NCBI GenBank assembly: GCA_903642225.1
Contig: CAHJWI010000007.1
Coordinates: 1-64,000 of the forward strand
Source: Acidobacteriaceae bacterium
GTDB taxonomy: Bacteria; Acidobacteriota; Terriglobia; Terriglobales; Acidobacteriaceae
Reading direction: 5' to 3'
Length of the DNA: 64,000 nt
Made by a program: the position numbers and the translations under genes. Shown one piece after another: positions 36,247 to 45,235 of the stretch. The notes under the pieces were generated by a model, which did not search any database, had not been told where the DNA came from, and saw only the letters and a list, made by a program, of their open reading frames with translations. How positions within the stretch are numbered: position 1 is the stretch's first letter; each line of letters opens with the position of its first letter.

Positions 36247-37520
36247 GACGCTCGCACTGCAACAGGACGACGAGAGCCGTCTGCGCTACCCCGGATGGAG
36301 CGTGGCGACGGCGGCGTTTGCCGGCGTAATGACCAGTTTCTCGCCCATCGTGCCCTACACCTTTAGCCTTTTCCTGAACCCGTTGCATGCAGCGTTCGGA
36401 TGGAAGCGGGCGACGATGGATGGCACCTTCGCCATCGCGGCGATTACGGTTGCGCTGGTTTCGCCGTTCATCGGCATGCTGCTCGACCGCTTCCCGCCAC
36501 GGCGCATCATCCTGCCCGCCATCTTCGTGTTTGCACTGGCACTTGCCTCGCTCAGCAGGCTGGGCGGCAACATTTCCCAGTTCTATGTGACCTTCTTTGT
36601 GCTGGGTCTGGTCGCAAACGGTACCGCACAGTTCGCCTACACACGCACGATCCTTACGTGGTTTCAACGGCGCCGCGGTATCGCAAATTGCGATGATCCT
36701 GACAGGCAGCGGTGTGGGATCGATCCTGATTCCGCCCGCGACGCAATGGATGATCGGCCATCACGGCTGGCGCAACGCTTACTTGCTGCTTGGCGGTGTG
36801 GCGCTGCTTGGCCTTCCGCTCACAGCAATGCTTGTGCGGAACCGGCCAGCGCCGGTTGCAAAGCAGGCGGAACCGGAGGTCGAGGGCATGCGCGTGGCTG
36901 CGGCCCTTGGTAGCGGGGCGTTCTGGGTTCTGTGCGGCATCACGGTGCTTTCGGCTTTCAGCGAAAACGGGCTGGTGACCAATCTCGCGGCGATCCTGAC
37001 CGAGCACGGCGTTACACCGCAGGGTGCGGCGCTTGCGCTCTCCGTGCGCGGTGGCGCAGGCATTCTGGGCCGTCTGGGCGTCGGCTTTCTGATAGATCGG
37101 TTCTCACCGCAACGCATACAAACGATGATCCTGGCCATCGCGGCGCTCGGTACGCTTGCCCTCGCATACGCTTCCACCCCTACGTCAGCCCTATTGGGTG
37201 CGGCGCTGCTCGGTGTCGGCCTGGGCAGCGAAGCCGATGTTTTACCGTACCTGATGGCGAACTACTTCGGCCGCAAGCACTTTTCCGTCCTTTACGGCCT
37301 TACCTGGACTGCCTATGCGATCGGCGGCGCGACGGGACCGATGTTCGTTGGCCACCTATATGACCGCGCCGGTGCCTACCGATCGCAGTACATTGCCTAT
37401 CTCGCACTTGTCGCGTTCGGAGCTGCGGCGGTCAGCTTGCTCCTGCGGCGCACGCGTACAACGCAAGTCTCCATTGCGGAACCTGTTCTGATTGCAAATC
37501 CTATTTCTCTGGAGGAGTAA
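36239..37520 (+). pseudogene. MFS transporter with a single frameshift
   Basis: Translation from 36239 gives six helices typical of the major facilitator superfamily (motif A-like GMLLDRFPPRRI), up to TWFQRRRGIA near 36690. There an extra A (AAA where AA restores the frame) shifts reading. The remaining helices (ILTGSGVGSILIPPATQWMI, GRLGVGFLIDRFSPQR, GGATGPMFVGHLYDRAG) are intact in the second frame to 37520. With one base removed it would be a normal transporter of about 426 residues, resembling monocarboxylate or oxalate/formate antiporters. Whether this is a true null, a phase-variable A-tract or a sequence error cannot be decided here. Confidence 0.85.
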
Positions 37521-37521
37521 C

Positions 37522-38073
37522 ATGCCCCACATCGCCCTGCCGGAAGACATGCCTGGCATCACCGCCGGGTTCAGCTTCCGCCCCGAAACTGCGAAACCGA
37601 TGCGCGAACTCGCGCACATCCTGCTGCACACCTCCGGCACCGCCAGCTTCAGCTCCGCTGACCGCGAACTCATCGCCTCTTTCGTTTCAGCGCGTAATGC
37701 ATGTCACTTCTGTCACACAAGCCATGGAGCGGCGGCAACTCATCTGTACAACGGCGATGAGTCAATCCTGCGCAGCGTCTGCGCAGACTTTCGTTCAGCG
37801 CCAATCACGGGCAAGCTGAAGGCGTTGCTCGCAATTGCGGAACAGGTTCAGGTGGACGGCAAGCGCGTTACGCCGACGCTAGTACAGGCGGCAAGAAAAG
37901 AAGGTGCCAGCGATCTCGACATCCATGACACCGTGCTGATCTCCGCTGCCTTTTGCATGTACAACCGCTACGTGGACGGCCTGGATACCTGGCAACCCAG
38001 CGATCTGGCTTCGTATGCGGTGATGGGCAGGCGCATGGCTGAACACGGCTACTCGACGGACAAGACGACGTGA
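37522..38073 (+). CDS. AhpD/carboxymuconolactone-decarboxylase-fold protein, copy 3
   Basis: A 183-residue protein with the redox motif CHFCHTSH (CxxC-x3-H) near residue 63. Family helices flank it (DRELIASFVSARNACHF, DIHDTVLISAAFCMYNRYVD). The ATG at 37522 has GGAGGAG upstream and follows the MFS stop by one base. It is the closest relative of the pseudogene at 31141-31588. It is probably the last gene of the operon that begins with the Oar-type receptor. Confidence 0.85.
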   Translation: MPHIALPEDMPGITAGFSFRPETAKPMRELAHILLHTSGTASFSSADRELIASFVSARNACHFCHTSHGAAATHLYNGDESILRSVCADFRSAPITGKLKALLAIAEQVQVDGKRVTPTLVQAARKEGASDLDIHDTVLISAAFCMYNRYVDGLDTWQPSDLASYAVMGRRMAEHGYSTDKTT

Positions 38074-38525
38074 TCCCTGTTCCGCCCTCGGTGTTCGCTC
38101 AAGGACTTCATTCCAAACGCGCGCTTCCGGATTAGTCCTGGAAACGCCGTTAGCGGAAGTTGAGACCGGAAAGCTGCCTGCCAGCGCACCGGCCGCATTG
38201 CTGACGAGAATGCGACTTAGCAGGACCAAACAGGTAGCGAGAACGAGTCAGGGATGTTGCTTGCGGAACACTGTGGACGCCATACCTTGGGGCGCGCCAC
38301 GAGGCATGGCAAGCTCAACGGCAAGGCCGAGTACAAATGGCAGGATGGCAACCCACGACATGTATCGCTGAATACAGATCCGGCGAATGCGGAGGTAATC
38401 GCAATGTATGTGCCCCTCTTGAGCAAGTGTTCCTGCACCAGGTGCGTCTCAGCCAGCTGAGAGGGGGAACGTGCGGCAAAGATCATACTCACTCGTCAGA
38501 ATGAGCTCGCCAAGGATGGACTAGG
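38074..38525. other. No intact gene
   Basis: A minus-strand stretch at 38090-38220 reads ILVSNAAGALAGSFPVSTS and might be a fragment of a dehydrogenase-like protein, but this is too short to assign. Nothing else is supported. Confidence 0.3.
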
Positions 38526-38900
38526 TCAGAACAGGAGCCCAAAGGTCACACACGCTGCGTACCGCGGCCGTATCTTGGCGAGAAAGTTGGCCACCTTGGC
38601 GAATGTTTCCGTGGGCGCGATTCCGACACAGGTCGGCATAGCTACCCAGCGGTTAACCCGTTCCCGCAAGGCTCGCGCCAGCCGCTCCACTTCCTTGCTG
38701 TTGAACTCGCCCAGCTGCAGAAAGCTCTCGTCAATGGAGTACGTCTCCACCATCGCACCATCGAGTGCAAGGAGTCATCCACACGCCGGGACAGGTCGCC
38801 ATAGAGGGCGTAGTTGGATGTCACACATGCCGGCGTTATCCAAAGCCAGCCGGTCAGCGAACATATCCCATTCGCATTCACGCCACAGTACGTGGCAGAG
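38526..38900 (-). pseudogene. umuC: umuC-like Y-family DNA polymerase fragment
   Basis: The readable core is VETYSIDESFLQLGEF (the catalytic SIDE motif of Y-family polymerases), then LRERVNRWVAMPTCVGIAPT and FAKVANFLAKIRP. Upstream in other frames lies SNYALYGDLSRRV. Only the palm-domain region is left; the N-terminal half, finger and little-finger domains are missing, and at least two frame changes occur. Such umuC genes are frequent cargo on plasmids and integrative elements. Confidence 0.75.
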
Positions 38901-39227
38901 GACTACGCACCTTAGGTGTGTAGGTATGCGAGCAACACCGAGACAAGACGACTCTGCTTGCAAGGACAGAGGGTCTGGCGAGATCATGTGTGGCTGCGCG
39001 TCGCAAACCTTCATCTTGGCAGCCTGACGCTCAGGATGGAGAGCCGGGCGCTGCTCCAGGTCGAGCACATATTCAAGAGACGCTTGATCAGCTATGTGAA
39101 CCTAAGCAGCGCCCAGTGGGGGACAGAGCTCGCGAAGCCCTGCTTCAGGTTATCCGTGAACATCTCAAGGCAAGTATTCCTGGTCATGCCAATCAACCTC
39201 ATGCAGCCCAAATGAGGGCTCGGAAGC
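38901..39227. other. No recognisable gene
   Basis: Only short frames are present; a minus reading near 39000-39065 (VLDLEQRPALHPERQAAKM) is coherent but unassigned. Confidence 0.3.
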
Positions 39228-39767
39228 TCAGGCTGGCTTTCTCCACATCTCGAAGATTGGAACTGTCGTCATGCAGATCGCTGTAATGAGGATGAGGGAT
39301 GAGCCAACGGAGAAAGAAGGGGCAGCTTTGATTGATACGTAACGTACAAGCCATGGCGCCGAGAGAAACAGGACAACGCCGCCCATGGACGCTACATAGT
39401 TCGAGAGCTTTAGCCAGTCTGGCACCCGCGATCGCATCAAGAAGTGGGCCAACACAAATAGGACCAGCGGCAGCTCAAAGGCATGTGCATGTGTGACATC
39501 TACCAATTGGCTGAACGTATTGGAACGAACGACCAAGGGATCGTTCTCGGCCGGTAGCTGATTCAACTCAGTATCGCTTTCCTGCGACCGCATTTTTCCC
39601 GGAGTAAGATCAGGACCATACCGCTCAACGATGCTGGCGTGTGATCGACCGACTTTGTCATAGATGTTCAACCCAGCCACACCGAATGCAACCAGCATGG
39701 TCAGCAGAAACAGAGTGATGAGAATGCGGGAGCTTCGATCCATACGACCGAGCGGAATCGGCGTCAT
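39228..39767 (-). CDS. Four-helix membrane protein of flavinylation operon
   Basis: A protein of about 179 residues with four predicted helices (ILITLFLLTMLVAFGVAGL, HAFELPLVLFVLAHFLM, YVASMGGVVLFLSAPWLV, LILITAICMTTVPIF) and a periplasmic loop of about 60 residues between helices 1 and 2. Three histidines cluster at the start and end of helix 2 (THAHAF and LAHFL), which could ligate heme or quinone; this is inference. The ATG at 39767 overlaps the ApbE stop (ATGA), so the two are translationally coupled. It is the last gene of the operon and a candidate membrane electron donor for the FMN-binding protein. Confidence 0.7.
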   Translation of the reverse strand: MTPIPLGRMDRSSRILITLFLLTMLVAFGVAGLNIYDKVGRSHASIVERYGPDLTPGKMRSQESDTELNQLPAENDPLVVRSNTFSQLVDVTHAHAFELPLVLFVLAHFLMRSRVPDWLKLSNYVASMGGVVLFLSAPWLVRYVSIKAAPSFSVGSSLILITAICMTTVPIFEMWRKPA

Positions 39768-40732
39768 GCATTCCCTCCCGCTTCTGCGAGATGCAGCCAC
39801 GGCGAACCTTCCACGTCAAAAGCTAGGCCCTTCCTGCCTGACCTGAGCACAAAGCCGGAGGCGGCGAGTCCTAGCCGCTTGCAGAGTGTCATTCCCGCTT
39901 CGTATCCTTTAAAGAGCAATACCTTAGAAGCCACTTCCGCAGTCTCTCCGGCAAGACTGAGTGCGGTAGCTGCCAGGCTACCTTGCAGTGGATGACCTGT
40001 TGCGGGGTTTATCAGATGTGAATACCGCTTGCCAGCGATCGTGAAGTCTCGTTCGCCGGTACCGCTTGTAGAGACGGACGATTGAAGAGCCCGGTAGGAG
40101 AGACAAACGTGATCCCCACAAGGCGAACGCGCAAGGAGCCGACGCTGAGGGGGGTCATGGTCGGATTTTAAGAAGTTCAAGCTACTGGCACCGGCGTTGA
40201 TGGTTGCGTTCCGAACTCCGCGCAGTGCCAAGGCTCCTCTTGCCTGATCCGCAGCGTACCCCTTCGCTAATCCATCGAGGTTAAAACCACTACCCTCTCG
40301 AGAGAAAGACACCGTTTGTTTTCTTTGGCAGAGGTGAACATGAGATGGATCACAGTGCGCTAGCGCCGCGTTGATCGCGTGCTTGCCAGGCAGGACATCA
40401 TCGTTTGCAGCACCTTGCCACAGATCTACAAGCGGCTGAAGCAGAATAGAGAAAGTGGAATCCGTTTGCATGGTGTATCGCAGCCCCCGTTCGAGCAACG
40501 CAAACAGTTCATCAGAGACTCGGCACGGCGTATTTGCCGCTTTCTCGTTCACGGAGGAAAGCTCACTCTCCGGATCGAAACGGTTGCACATGGTTGCGAT
40601 TCGCTCAAACTGAGAGAAGGCGGCCGCAAATACCTCGTCGTTGTCTCGAATTTCTGAGGCGTCTGGTTCGAACTCTACCGAGATCTCGATCACGGTTCCC
40701 ATAAGGTACTGTGCCCGCCGCATAGAGGTCAT
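39764..40732 (-). CDS. apbE: FAD:protein FMN transferase (ApbE)
   Basis: A 322-residue ApbE-family enzyme, which transfers FMN from FAD onto a Thr/Ser of target proteins. Recognisable elements are RAQYLMGTVIEISVE at the start, GSGFNLDGLAKGYAADQA in the middle, the STSGTGER segment and the metal/FAD-binding HLINPATGHP. No signal peptide or lipobox is visible, so it may act in the cytoplasm before Tat export of the folded target, unlike many periplasmic ApbE lipoproteins. The start at 40732 overlaps the stop of the FMN-binding protein gene (ATGA); a GTG at 40753 is a less likely alternative. The neighbour gene encodes the evident substrate. Confidence 0.9.
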   Translation of the reverse strand: MTSMRRAQYLMGTVIEISVEFEPDASEIRDNDEVFAAAFSQFERIATMCNRFDPESELSSVNEKAANTPCRVSDELFALLERGLRYTMQTDSTFSILLQPLVDLWQGAANDDVLPGKHAINAALAHCDPSHVHLCQRKQTVSFSREGSGFNLDGLAKGYAADQARGALALRGVRNATINAGASSLNFLKSDHDPPQRRLLARSPCGDHVCLSYRALQSSVSTSGTGERDFTIAGKRYSHLINPATGHPLQGSLAATALSLAGETAEVASKVLLFKGYEAGMTLCKRLGLAASGFVLRSGRKGLAFDVEGSPWLHLAEAGGNA

Positions 40733-41331
40733 CCCGAGTAGATTGTTTGGCACACAAGTATGGCCTTACGCGTGCCACGGCATAGGGCATCGGAGGAGAG
40801 AGTCGCACCTGTAATGCCCTGAATATCAGAGCCGACCATCAGGGGATCGCTGCCGCCCTTGCCTCGAAACTGGTTAGTGAATCGGGTGTCTTGCACCTCC
40901 CATCCCCGGCTCTCACGAAAATCCATCAGCATCACCCTGATTACTCTAAAATCGCGTGAAAGCGCCACCATGAAAGTGATGTACTGCTCTTTGCCGATCT
41001 CATTCAGAACCATGGCATAGCCAAGAAGATTTCCAGCCTGCGTAGCTTTCCAGACTCGCTGCTTGCGATCCGACAACCTATAGCGAAGCGTCAAGCAAAT
41101 CTTCGTATATTCGGCATCGGATAGGGCATGCTCGTCGGGAGAGAAAGCTGCCGCTGAGGGAAAGGCTACTCTGAGCGCCTGGGCCTGTGAAAGATAGTGA
41201 CGTTCCTGCGCTTCGGCGTTCTGACAGTCAAAGCCCATCAGCGCTGACGTCGCGATGGTGTCGATGGTCGCAGAGGCGAATCGCTTCAGAAAGACCCGCC
41301 TCCGAACAGGTTTGGTGTGTGTAGATTGCAT
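40729..41331 (-). CDS. Tat-exported FMN-binding domain protein
   Basis: A 200-residue protein with a twin-arginine signal (RRRVFLKRFASATID). A C-terminal FMN-binding domain of the NqrC/RnfG type follows, recognised by GSDIQGITGATLSSDAL near residues 167-183. In NqrC/RnfG the consensus is SGATxT and the final Thr carries FMN; here the equivalent position is Ser (GATLSS). The middle part (FMVALSRDFRVIRVMLMDF and ESRG) is also typical. It should be flavinylated by the adjacent ApbE and act as an extracytoplasmic one-electron carrier. It begins 18 bases after the porin stop; a TTG at 41346 is an alternative start. Confidence 0.85.
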   Translation of the reverse strand: MQSTHTKPVRRRVFLKRFASATIDTIATSALMGFDCQNAEAQERHYLSQAQALRVAFPSAAAFSPDEHALSDAEYTKICLTLRYRLSDRKQRVWKATQAGNLLGYAMVLNEIGKEQYITFMVALSRDFRVIRVMLMDFRESRGWEVQDTRFTNQFRGKGGSDPLMVGSDIQGITGATLSSDALCRGTRKAILVCQTIYSG

Positions 41332-41349
41332 AGTAAATCCAATCAAATG

Positions 41350-43074
41350 TTAGAAGGCGTAAGCGACCGATCCCGTGAAGCCATTATGGCCATAGCTACG
41401 AAAGGGGACAGGATTGTTGCCGAAATCTGCACCACCGATCGGTCCGGTGATGCTCGGTATGGCGCCCTGCGGATTATTAAACACGTAATTAAATTTGAAG
41501 ATGGTTTGGGGTGAGGGGGCGACGTTAAATCCCACGGTCGTACGCGTTTCATTCAGGTAAAAGTTTGACAAGGTGCGATCGCGACGAATCCCCTCATAGC
41601 GCACCACCGGAGCGAGATAAGCGCCTCGATCCAAGCGGGTCCGGAAAATGCTCGGATAATAGTATCGCGCACCCTCGACATAGAAGCCGTCTTGGCCTGG
41701 CGTCGGCTCTGCAACGTAGGCTGCCAAAGCAGCGACAGAGGCGGGATTCGCTGCATTGAAGACAGGCGGTGCAGGGCTTTGCCGGAAGATCCCATTGCCC
41801 ACGATGTTTGTACGGGCATATTCCGCATCGAAAGCCCAAGCTCCGCGGCGATATGAGGTGTCATAGAAAAGCATGGTGACGGAACGAGGAGGATTGTCTT
41901 GCAGGTTGATTCGGCCGTTGTAAACCGACCCACCAATCTCAAGTCCAAGCAAAGGGGAATATCCGATGCGTCCTGCGAACGCCTTGTGGCCGTTCGTCGC
42001 CTGAAAGGCGATGAGACCAGGCTCCGTTGCGGACGACTGACCAACTAGCCGTGAGAAGGGCGTCGCGACTCCGTCGCCGTCCAGTGGCTGCATGCCGTTC
42101 ACGACGTTCGCCTCGTAGGTCAGCTTCATCTGCGCGGGCAGGTTGAAACGCCCGCGAACCCCGATACCGGCGTCGCGATAGGCCGTGTTGATGATGAACT
42201 GGTTCATCAGTGGCCGCAACGTGACCAGATTCAGATTAGAGTCGTGGTACACATTAAAGTGACCGAGAGATGGCGGGTAGATACCTGCTCTAAAGTTAAA
42301 CTCGGGTCGCGCTTTCCATTCAAGAAACGCCTGCTCCACATCGATCTCGCGGGCGCCGAACTCGAACTCAATCTCCGAGTTGAAGACGATGTTCTGTTGC
42401 TTGGCTAAGACGGCTGCAATGCCCAGAACAAACCGGGTGCTTTGAAACGTCGGTGTGCCTCCGCCGTCATTACGCTCGTTCAGGCCGGCTTCACGAAACT
42501 GGAAGTCGCCATACCCGCCAAGCGCGACTCGATCGGTGCGAAGCAGGTTGCCGGCACCTGACAGATCTCCACCATTAGCCTTGACCGCCATCGCGAGATT
42601 TCGGTCATCCGGTAACCCGGTGGTCTGCGGGGTACCCACAATCGCTGGACGCTGCGTGGCACTCTGTACAGTTGCGGCGCCTGGCGAGGGTTGTTCCAGC
42701 GGCAAGTTGTCGAGGGAACTAGAAGGCGTCGACTGGGTGTTCGCCTGGACTGACGCCGGAGCTGCATCTGCGTCTGCCTTCGCATTGTGTGCTGTGCTCT
42801 GTGGCGGGAGCTTCCCTTGCGCGGCAAGGAGCGCCCGCAACTCCGTAATGGATTGCGTGAGAGCATCCACCCGCTGCCGAAGCTCTTGCACTTCCGCTTG
42901 GCTGGCAGCAGGTGTTGTGGCCTGCTGAGCACAGAGTGCTGACGCAGCAAGTGCGATCAACGTCAGGCTTAGGCTGGGAGCAAGAAACCTGCTGGAAACA
43001 CGGTAGTTGCTTAAGAAGGCGACACGCCAACTCTTGCGCAGTAGAATACCGTTAACGTCGTTGGCAATGGACAT
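41350..43074 (-). CDS. Outer-membrane porin with N-terminal coiled coil
   Basis: A protein of about 574 residues. A long N-terminal signal region precedes a coiled coil (EVQELRQRVDALTQSITEL), a Ser/Ala/Gln-rich linker and a β-barrel with alternating aromatic strands (LGGYGDFQFREAGL, FNSEIEFEFGAREIDVEQA, FRAGIYPPSLGHFNVYHD), ending SVAYAF with the terminal Phe needed for barrel assembly. It resembles the phosphate-selective porin O/P group in style. The ATG at 43074 has AGGAG six bases upstream and the same GTGTCTATG start context as the gene upstream. Within the operon it may carry the substrate or the electron acceptor across the outer membrane. Confidence 0.75.
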   Translation of the reverse strand: MSIANDVNGILLRKSWRVAFLSNYRVSSRFLAPSLSLTLIALAASALCAQQATTPAASQAEVQELRQRVDALTQSITELRALLAAQGKLPPQSTAHNAKADADAAPASVQANTQSTPSSSLDNLPLEQPSPGAATVQSATQRPAIVGTPQTTGLPDDRNLAMAVKANGGDLSGAGNLLRTDRVALGGYGDFQFREAGLNERNDGGGTPTFQSTRFVLGIAAVLAKQQNIVFNSEIEFEFGAREIDVEQAFLEWKARPEFNFRAGIYPPSLGHFNVYHDSNLNLVTLRPLMNQFIINTAYRDAGIGVRGRFNLPAQMKLTYEANVVNGMQPLDGDGVATPFSRLVGQSSATEPGLIAFQATNGHKAFAGRIGYSPLLGLEIGGSVYNGRINLQDNPPRSVTMLFYDTSYRRGAWAFDAEYARTNIVGNGIFRQSPAPPVFNAANPASVAALAAYVAEPTPGQDGFYVEGARYYYPSIFRTRLDRGAYLAPVVRYEGIRRDRTLSNFYLNETRTTVGFNVAPSPQTIFKFNYVFNNPQGAIPSITGPIGGADFGNNPVPFRSYGHNGFTGSVAYAF

Positions 43075-43104
43075 AGACACTCCTTCGTCAAACCCGGCGT
43101 TACC

Positions 43105-43132
43105 GGCCCATCCCGCTGGAACGGGGTGGGCC
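43105..43132 (-). promoter_or_regulatory. Leader hairpin upstream of porin gene
   Basis: A ten-base stem with one G-U pair (GGCCCATCCC with GGGGTGGGCC) encloses GCTGGAAC, in the 108-base gap between the TIGR03118 gene and the porin gene. The core CCGTTCCAGCGG plus the GGAGTGTCTATG start context also occurs in the leader of the TIGR03118 gene (44505), so this may be a shared RNA control element. Confidence 0.5.
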
Positions 43133-43182
43133 ATCTTTATAGGTTGAGACTTCGCACAGGACAGCGCAGGGAGTCCCACGTT

Positions 43183-44505
43183 TTAAGGCTGTGGCGTGTA
43201 CCGGATCGAGCCGAACAGACCATCGGCCTCTCCCGCGGGGCCAGCCGCGAAGTAGAGCGCGTTGGCATCCCCAAGAGTGTCTCCATTCCCGAAGGTGAGG
43301 CCCCATACGCCGGGAACCAGTAGAAGATTGCCGTCCGTGTCTCGCAGATGGTCGACAGGCTTTCTGGTCTTTGGATCGAACACGACTATCGAGCCTTTGT
43401 TGAATCCGTTGCTGGTATCACCGTCATAATCACCGAAGTTCCCCACTAGCAGCATGCCCGAGAATGGCCCAAAGTCCGATGGCGCTTGGGCCATGCCCCA
43501 TGGTGCGTTCAACTGACCGCCATCGTTCCAAATAGCGATCTGCTTGCCGGAAAGATCAAACTCCACCAATCGCCCAGCACCAGGCGCATGGACCTCGTTG
43601 CCGGGATACGGTTTTCCTTTGTGCTTCGGATCTTCCTGAGCTTGGGCGTACATGACGAACACGCTGTTGCCAAGCACATGCACGTTCCAGGGCACGTAAT
43701 CGCCGGCCTTGATTGCGTCTTGACTGCTTACAAAAGGATTCTTGAATGCTGCTGGGTCAGTGATTTCTTTGAAGGTGTCGTCGTAGACTCTCACCTTCAA
43801 CGCTGTGCCGAAGTCGGCGACATACAAGCGGTCTGAGCTCGGACTGATGGACAAACCATAGAAAGCCCCACCGTTGTTTGACTCATCGATGACTGCAGTT
43901 GCGGCCTCGGCACGATCATAGGTGCCATCGCTCTTCTTGCGCTCCGTCCACGCCGAGATAACGCCTGTACTTGTCGCAAAGAGGAACTTTGCTCCTGATG
44001 TGATCGGAGCGCCCGTCGTCGGCGTCTCCGTTATGACAAAGCTCGTAGCCGAAGCATTAAACACCACCCCAGTGGTGTGGTTGTTCGCAATATCCGTCGG
44101 ATCACTCGCAGGGCAAGGTAGTGCGGCATACGGCGCTGAGGCACACATACCCGGAATTTTCACTCTGTTTGTGGGCAAAGGCGAAAGTTCGCCGACAAGG
44201 GGTCTGCCATTGACGTCACCCACGTACTCGTAGGAGGTGTCGCCGGCCACTACCCAGAAGTGGCCGGGTATGCCGGCCGGGCGTATCGCCAATCCCCAGG
44301 CGTCTATGAATGTCGACTCATTGGCCACGGTCGGTCGGTACGATGCACCGCTGGTGCCACCGGCCACAAAATTGGTCTGGCTAAATGTGTTGTGGTTGTT
44401 TGCCAACGCATCCACGCCATCCCCACAGCCGATGGCTGCGAACAAGATCGAGGACACAATCAGCGCAGAAGCAGACCTAAGTGCAGCGTCCCTGTAGCAG
44501 GGCAT
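43183..44505 (-). CDS. TIGR03118-family lipoprotein
   Basis: A protein of about 440 residues with a lipoprotein signal (lipobox AIGC near residue 28). A β-propeller-like domain typical of TIGR03118 follows: FIDAWGLAIRPAGIPGHFWV, SSDRLYVADF and the closing DANALYFAAGPAGEADGLFG. The family is uncharacterised. The ATG at 44505 has GGAGGAG six bases upstream. It is the first gene of the minus-strand operon that continues with porin, FMN-binding protein, ApbE and the four-helix protein. It could serve as an outer-membrane-anchored partner of the redox system. Confidence 0.85.
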   Translation of the reverse strand: MPCYRDAALRSASALIVSSILFAAIGCGDGVDALANNHNTFSQTNFVAGGTSGASYRPTVANESTFIDAWGLAIRPAGIPGHFWVVAGDTSYEYVGDVNGRPLVGELSPLPTNRVKIPGMCASAPYAALPCPASDPTDIANNHTTGVVFNASATSFVITETPTTGAPITSGAKFLFATSTGVISAWTERKKSDGTYDRAEAATAVIDESNNGGAFYGLSISPSSDRLYVADFGTALKVRVYDDTFKEITDPAAFKNPFVSSQDAIKAGDYVPWNVHVLGNSVFVMYAQAQEDPKHKGKPYPGNEVHAPGAGRLVEFDLSGKQIAIWNDGGQLNAPWGMAQAPSDFGPFSGMLLVGNFGDYDGDTSNGFNKGSIVVFDPKTRKPVDHLRDTDGNLLLVPGVWGLTFGNGDTLGDANALYFAAGPAGEADGLFGSIRYTPQP

Positions 44506-44639
44506 AGACACTCCTCCGTCGATGAACACACCGGAAGCCGCTGGAACGGATAATCAGATGTGGTTGTATATCGGACTGAGATGATCCTAGATCGAGCCTG
44601 TCGTTCGGTCAAGCGGAGTTTATGAAGGGTCATTCCGCT

Positions 44640-44715
44640 TCAACACTTTCCTCCCGATGACCACCGAAGTATTCCTCATCCTGCCGCTTGAGGGTGTAGC
44701 ACGTTGCACAAAGCC
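44640..44715 (-). pseudogene. HNH endonuclease N-terminal fragment
   Basis: The minus strand reads LCATCYTLKRQDEEYFGGHR followed by EE, nearly identical to the same segment of the HNH remnant at 22340-22686 (CSTCYTLKRQDEEYLGGHRE). The frame then breaks. Confidence 0.65.
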
Positions 44716-45235
44716 CTCTTGCTTGGACCTTTACCTCACCTTGCTTTCGCATTGTTCATTTCTTACGCCGAGCTCTCACTGGTGATACTCGGAATCCGTA
44801 CTTTGCTCCAGCCAATGTACCGACTTGTCATCGAGCTTTTCCGCCACAGCGAGTGGGTTATGGCTGCGGGTCGTGGAGGCTCCGTGCTAATGCTTCTCTC
44901 CGGGAGGAAATGACACCACATCATCAGGACGAAATCCCCTCAATGACGCCTCCATCGCGTTGTGCCCTGCCGTCTGCAGCTCGCTCGGCTGCGTTGTTCG
45001 AGCCTGTTTGCGCCCGCGCGGGTGAGGGTACAGCAAATGCAAGAGCCGCACTAACTGAGTTGCGTTGAGCAGACCGCTCATGGAATACAGCCCTGCCTGA
45101 GGAGATCTGATCTGATGAACACATTCTGAAAAGCCATCCGTGGATCAACAACATTGTCATTGCGCTGTCCGTAGCCGATCTCTCACTCATGAGTGCTCCC
45201 CTGCCCTTCCTCCGCAAATGACTGCGGTTCCTAAG

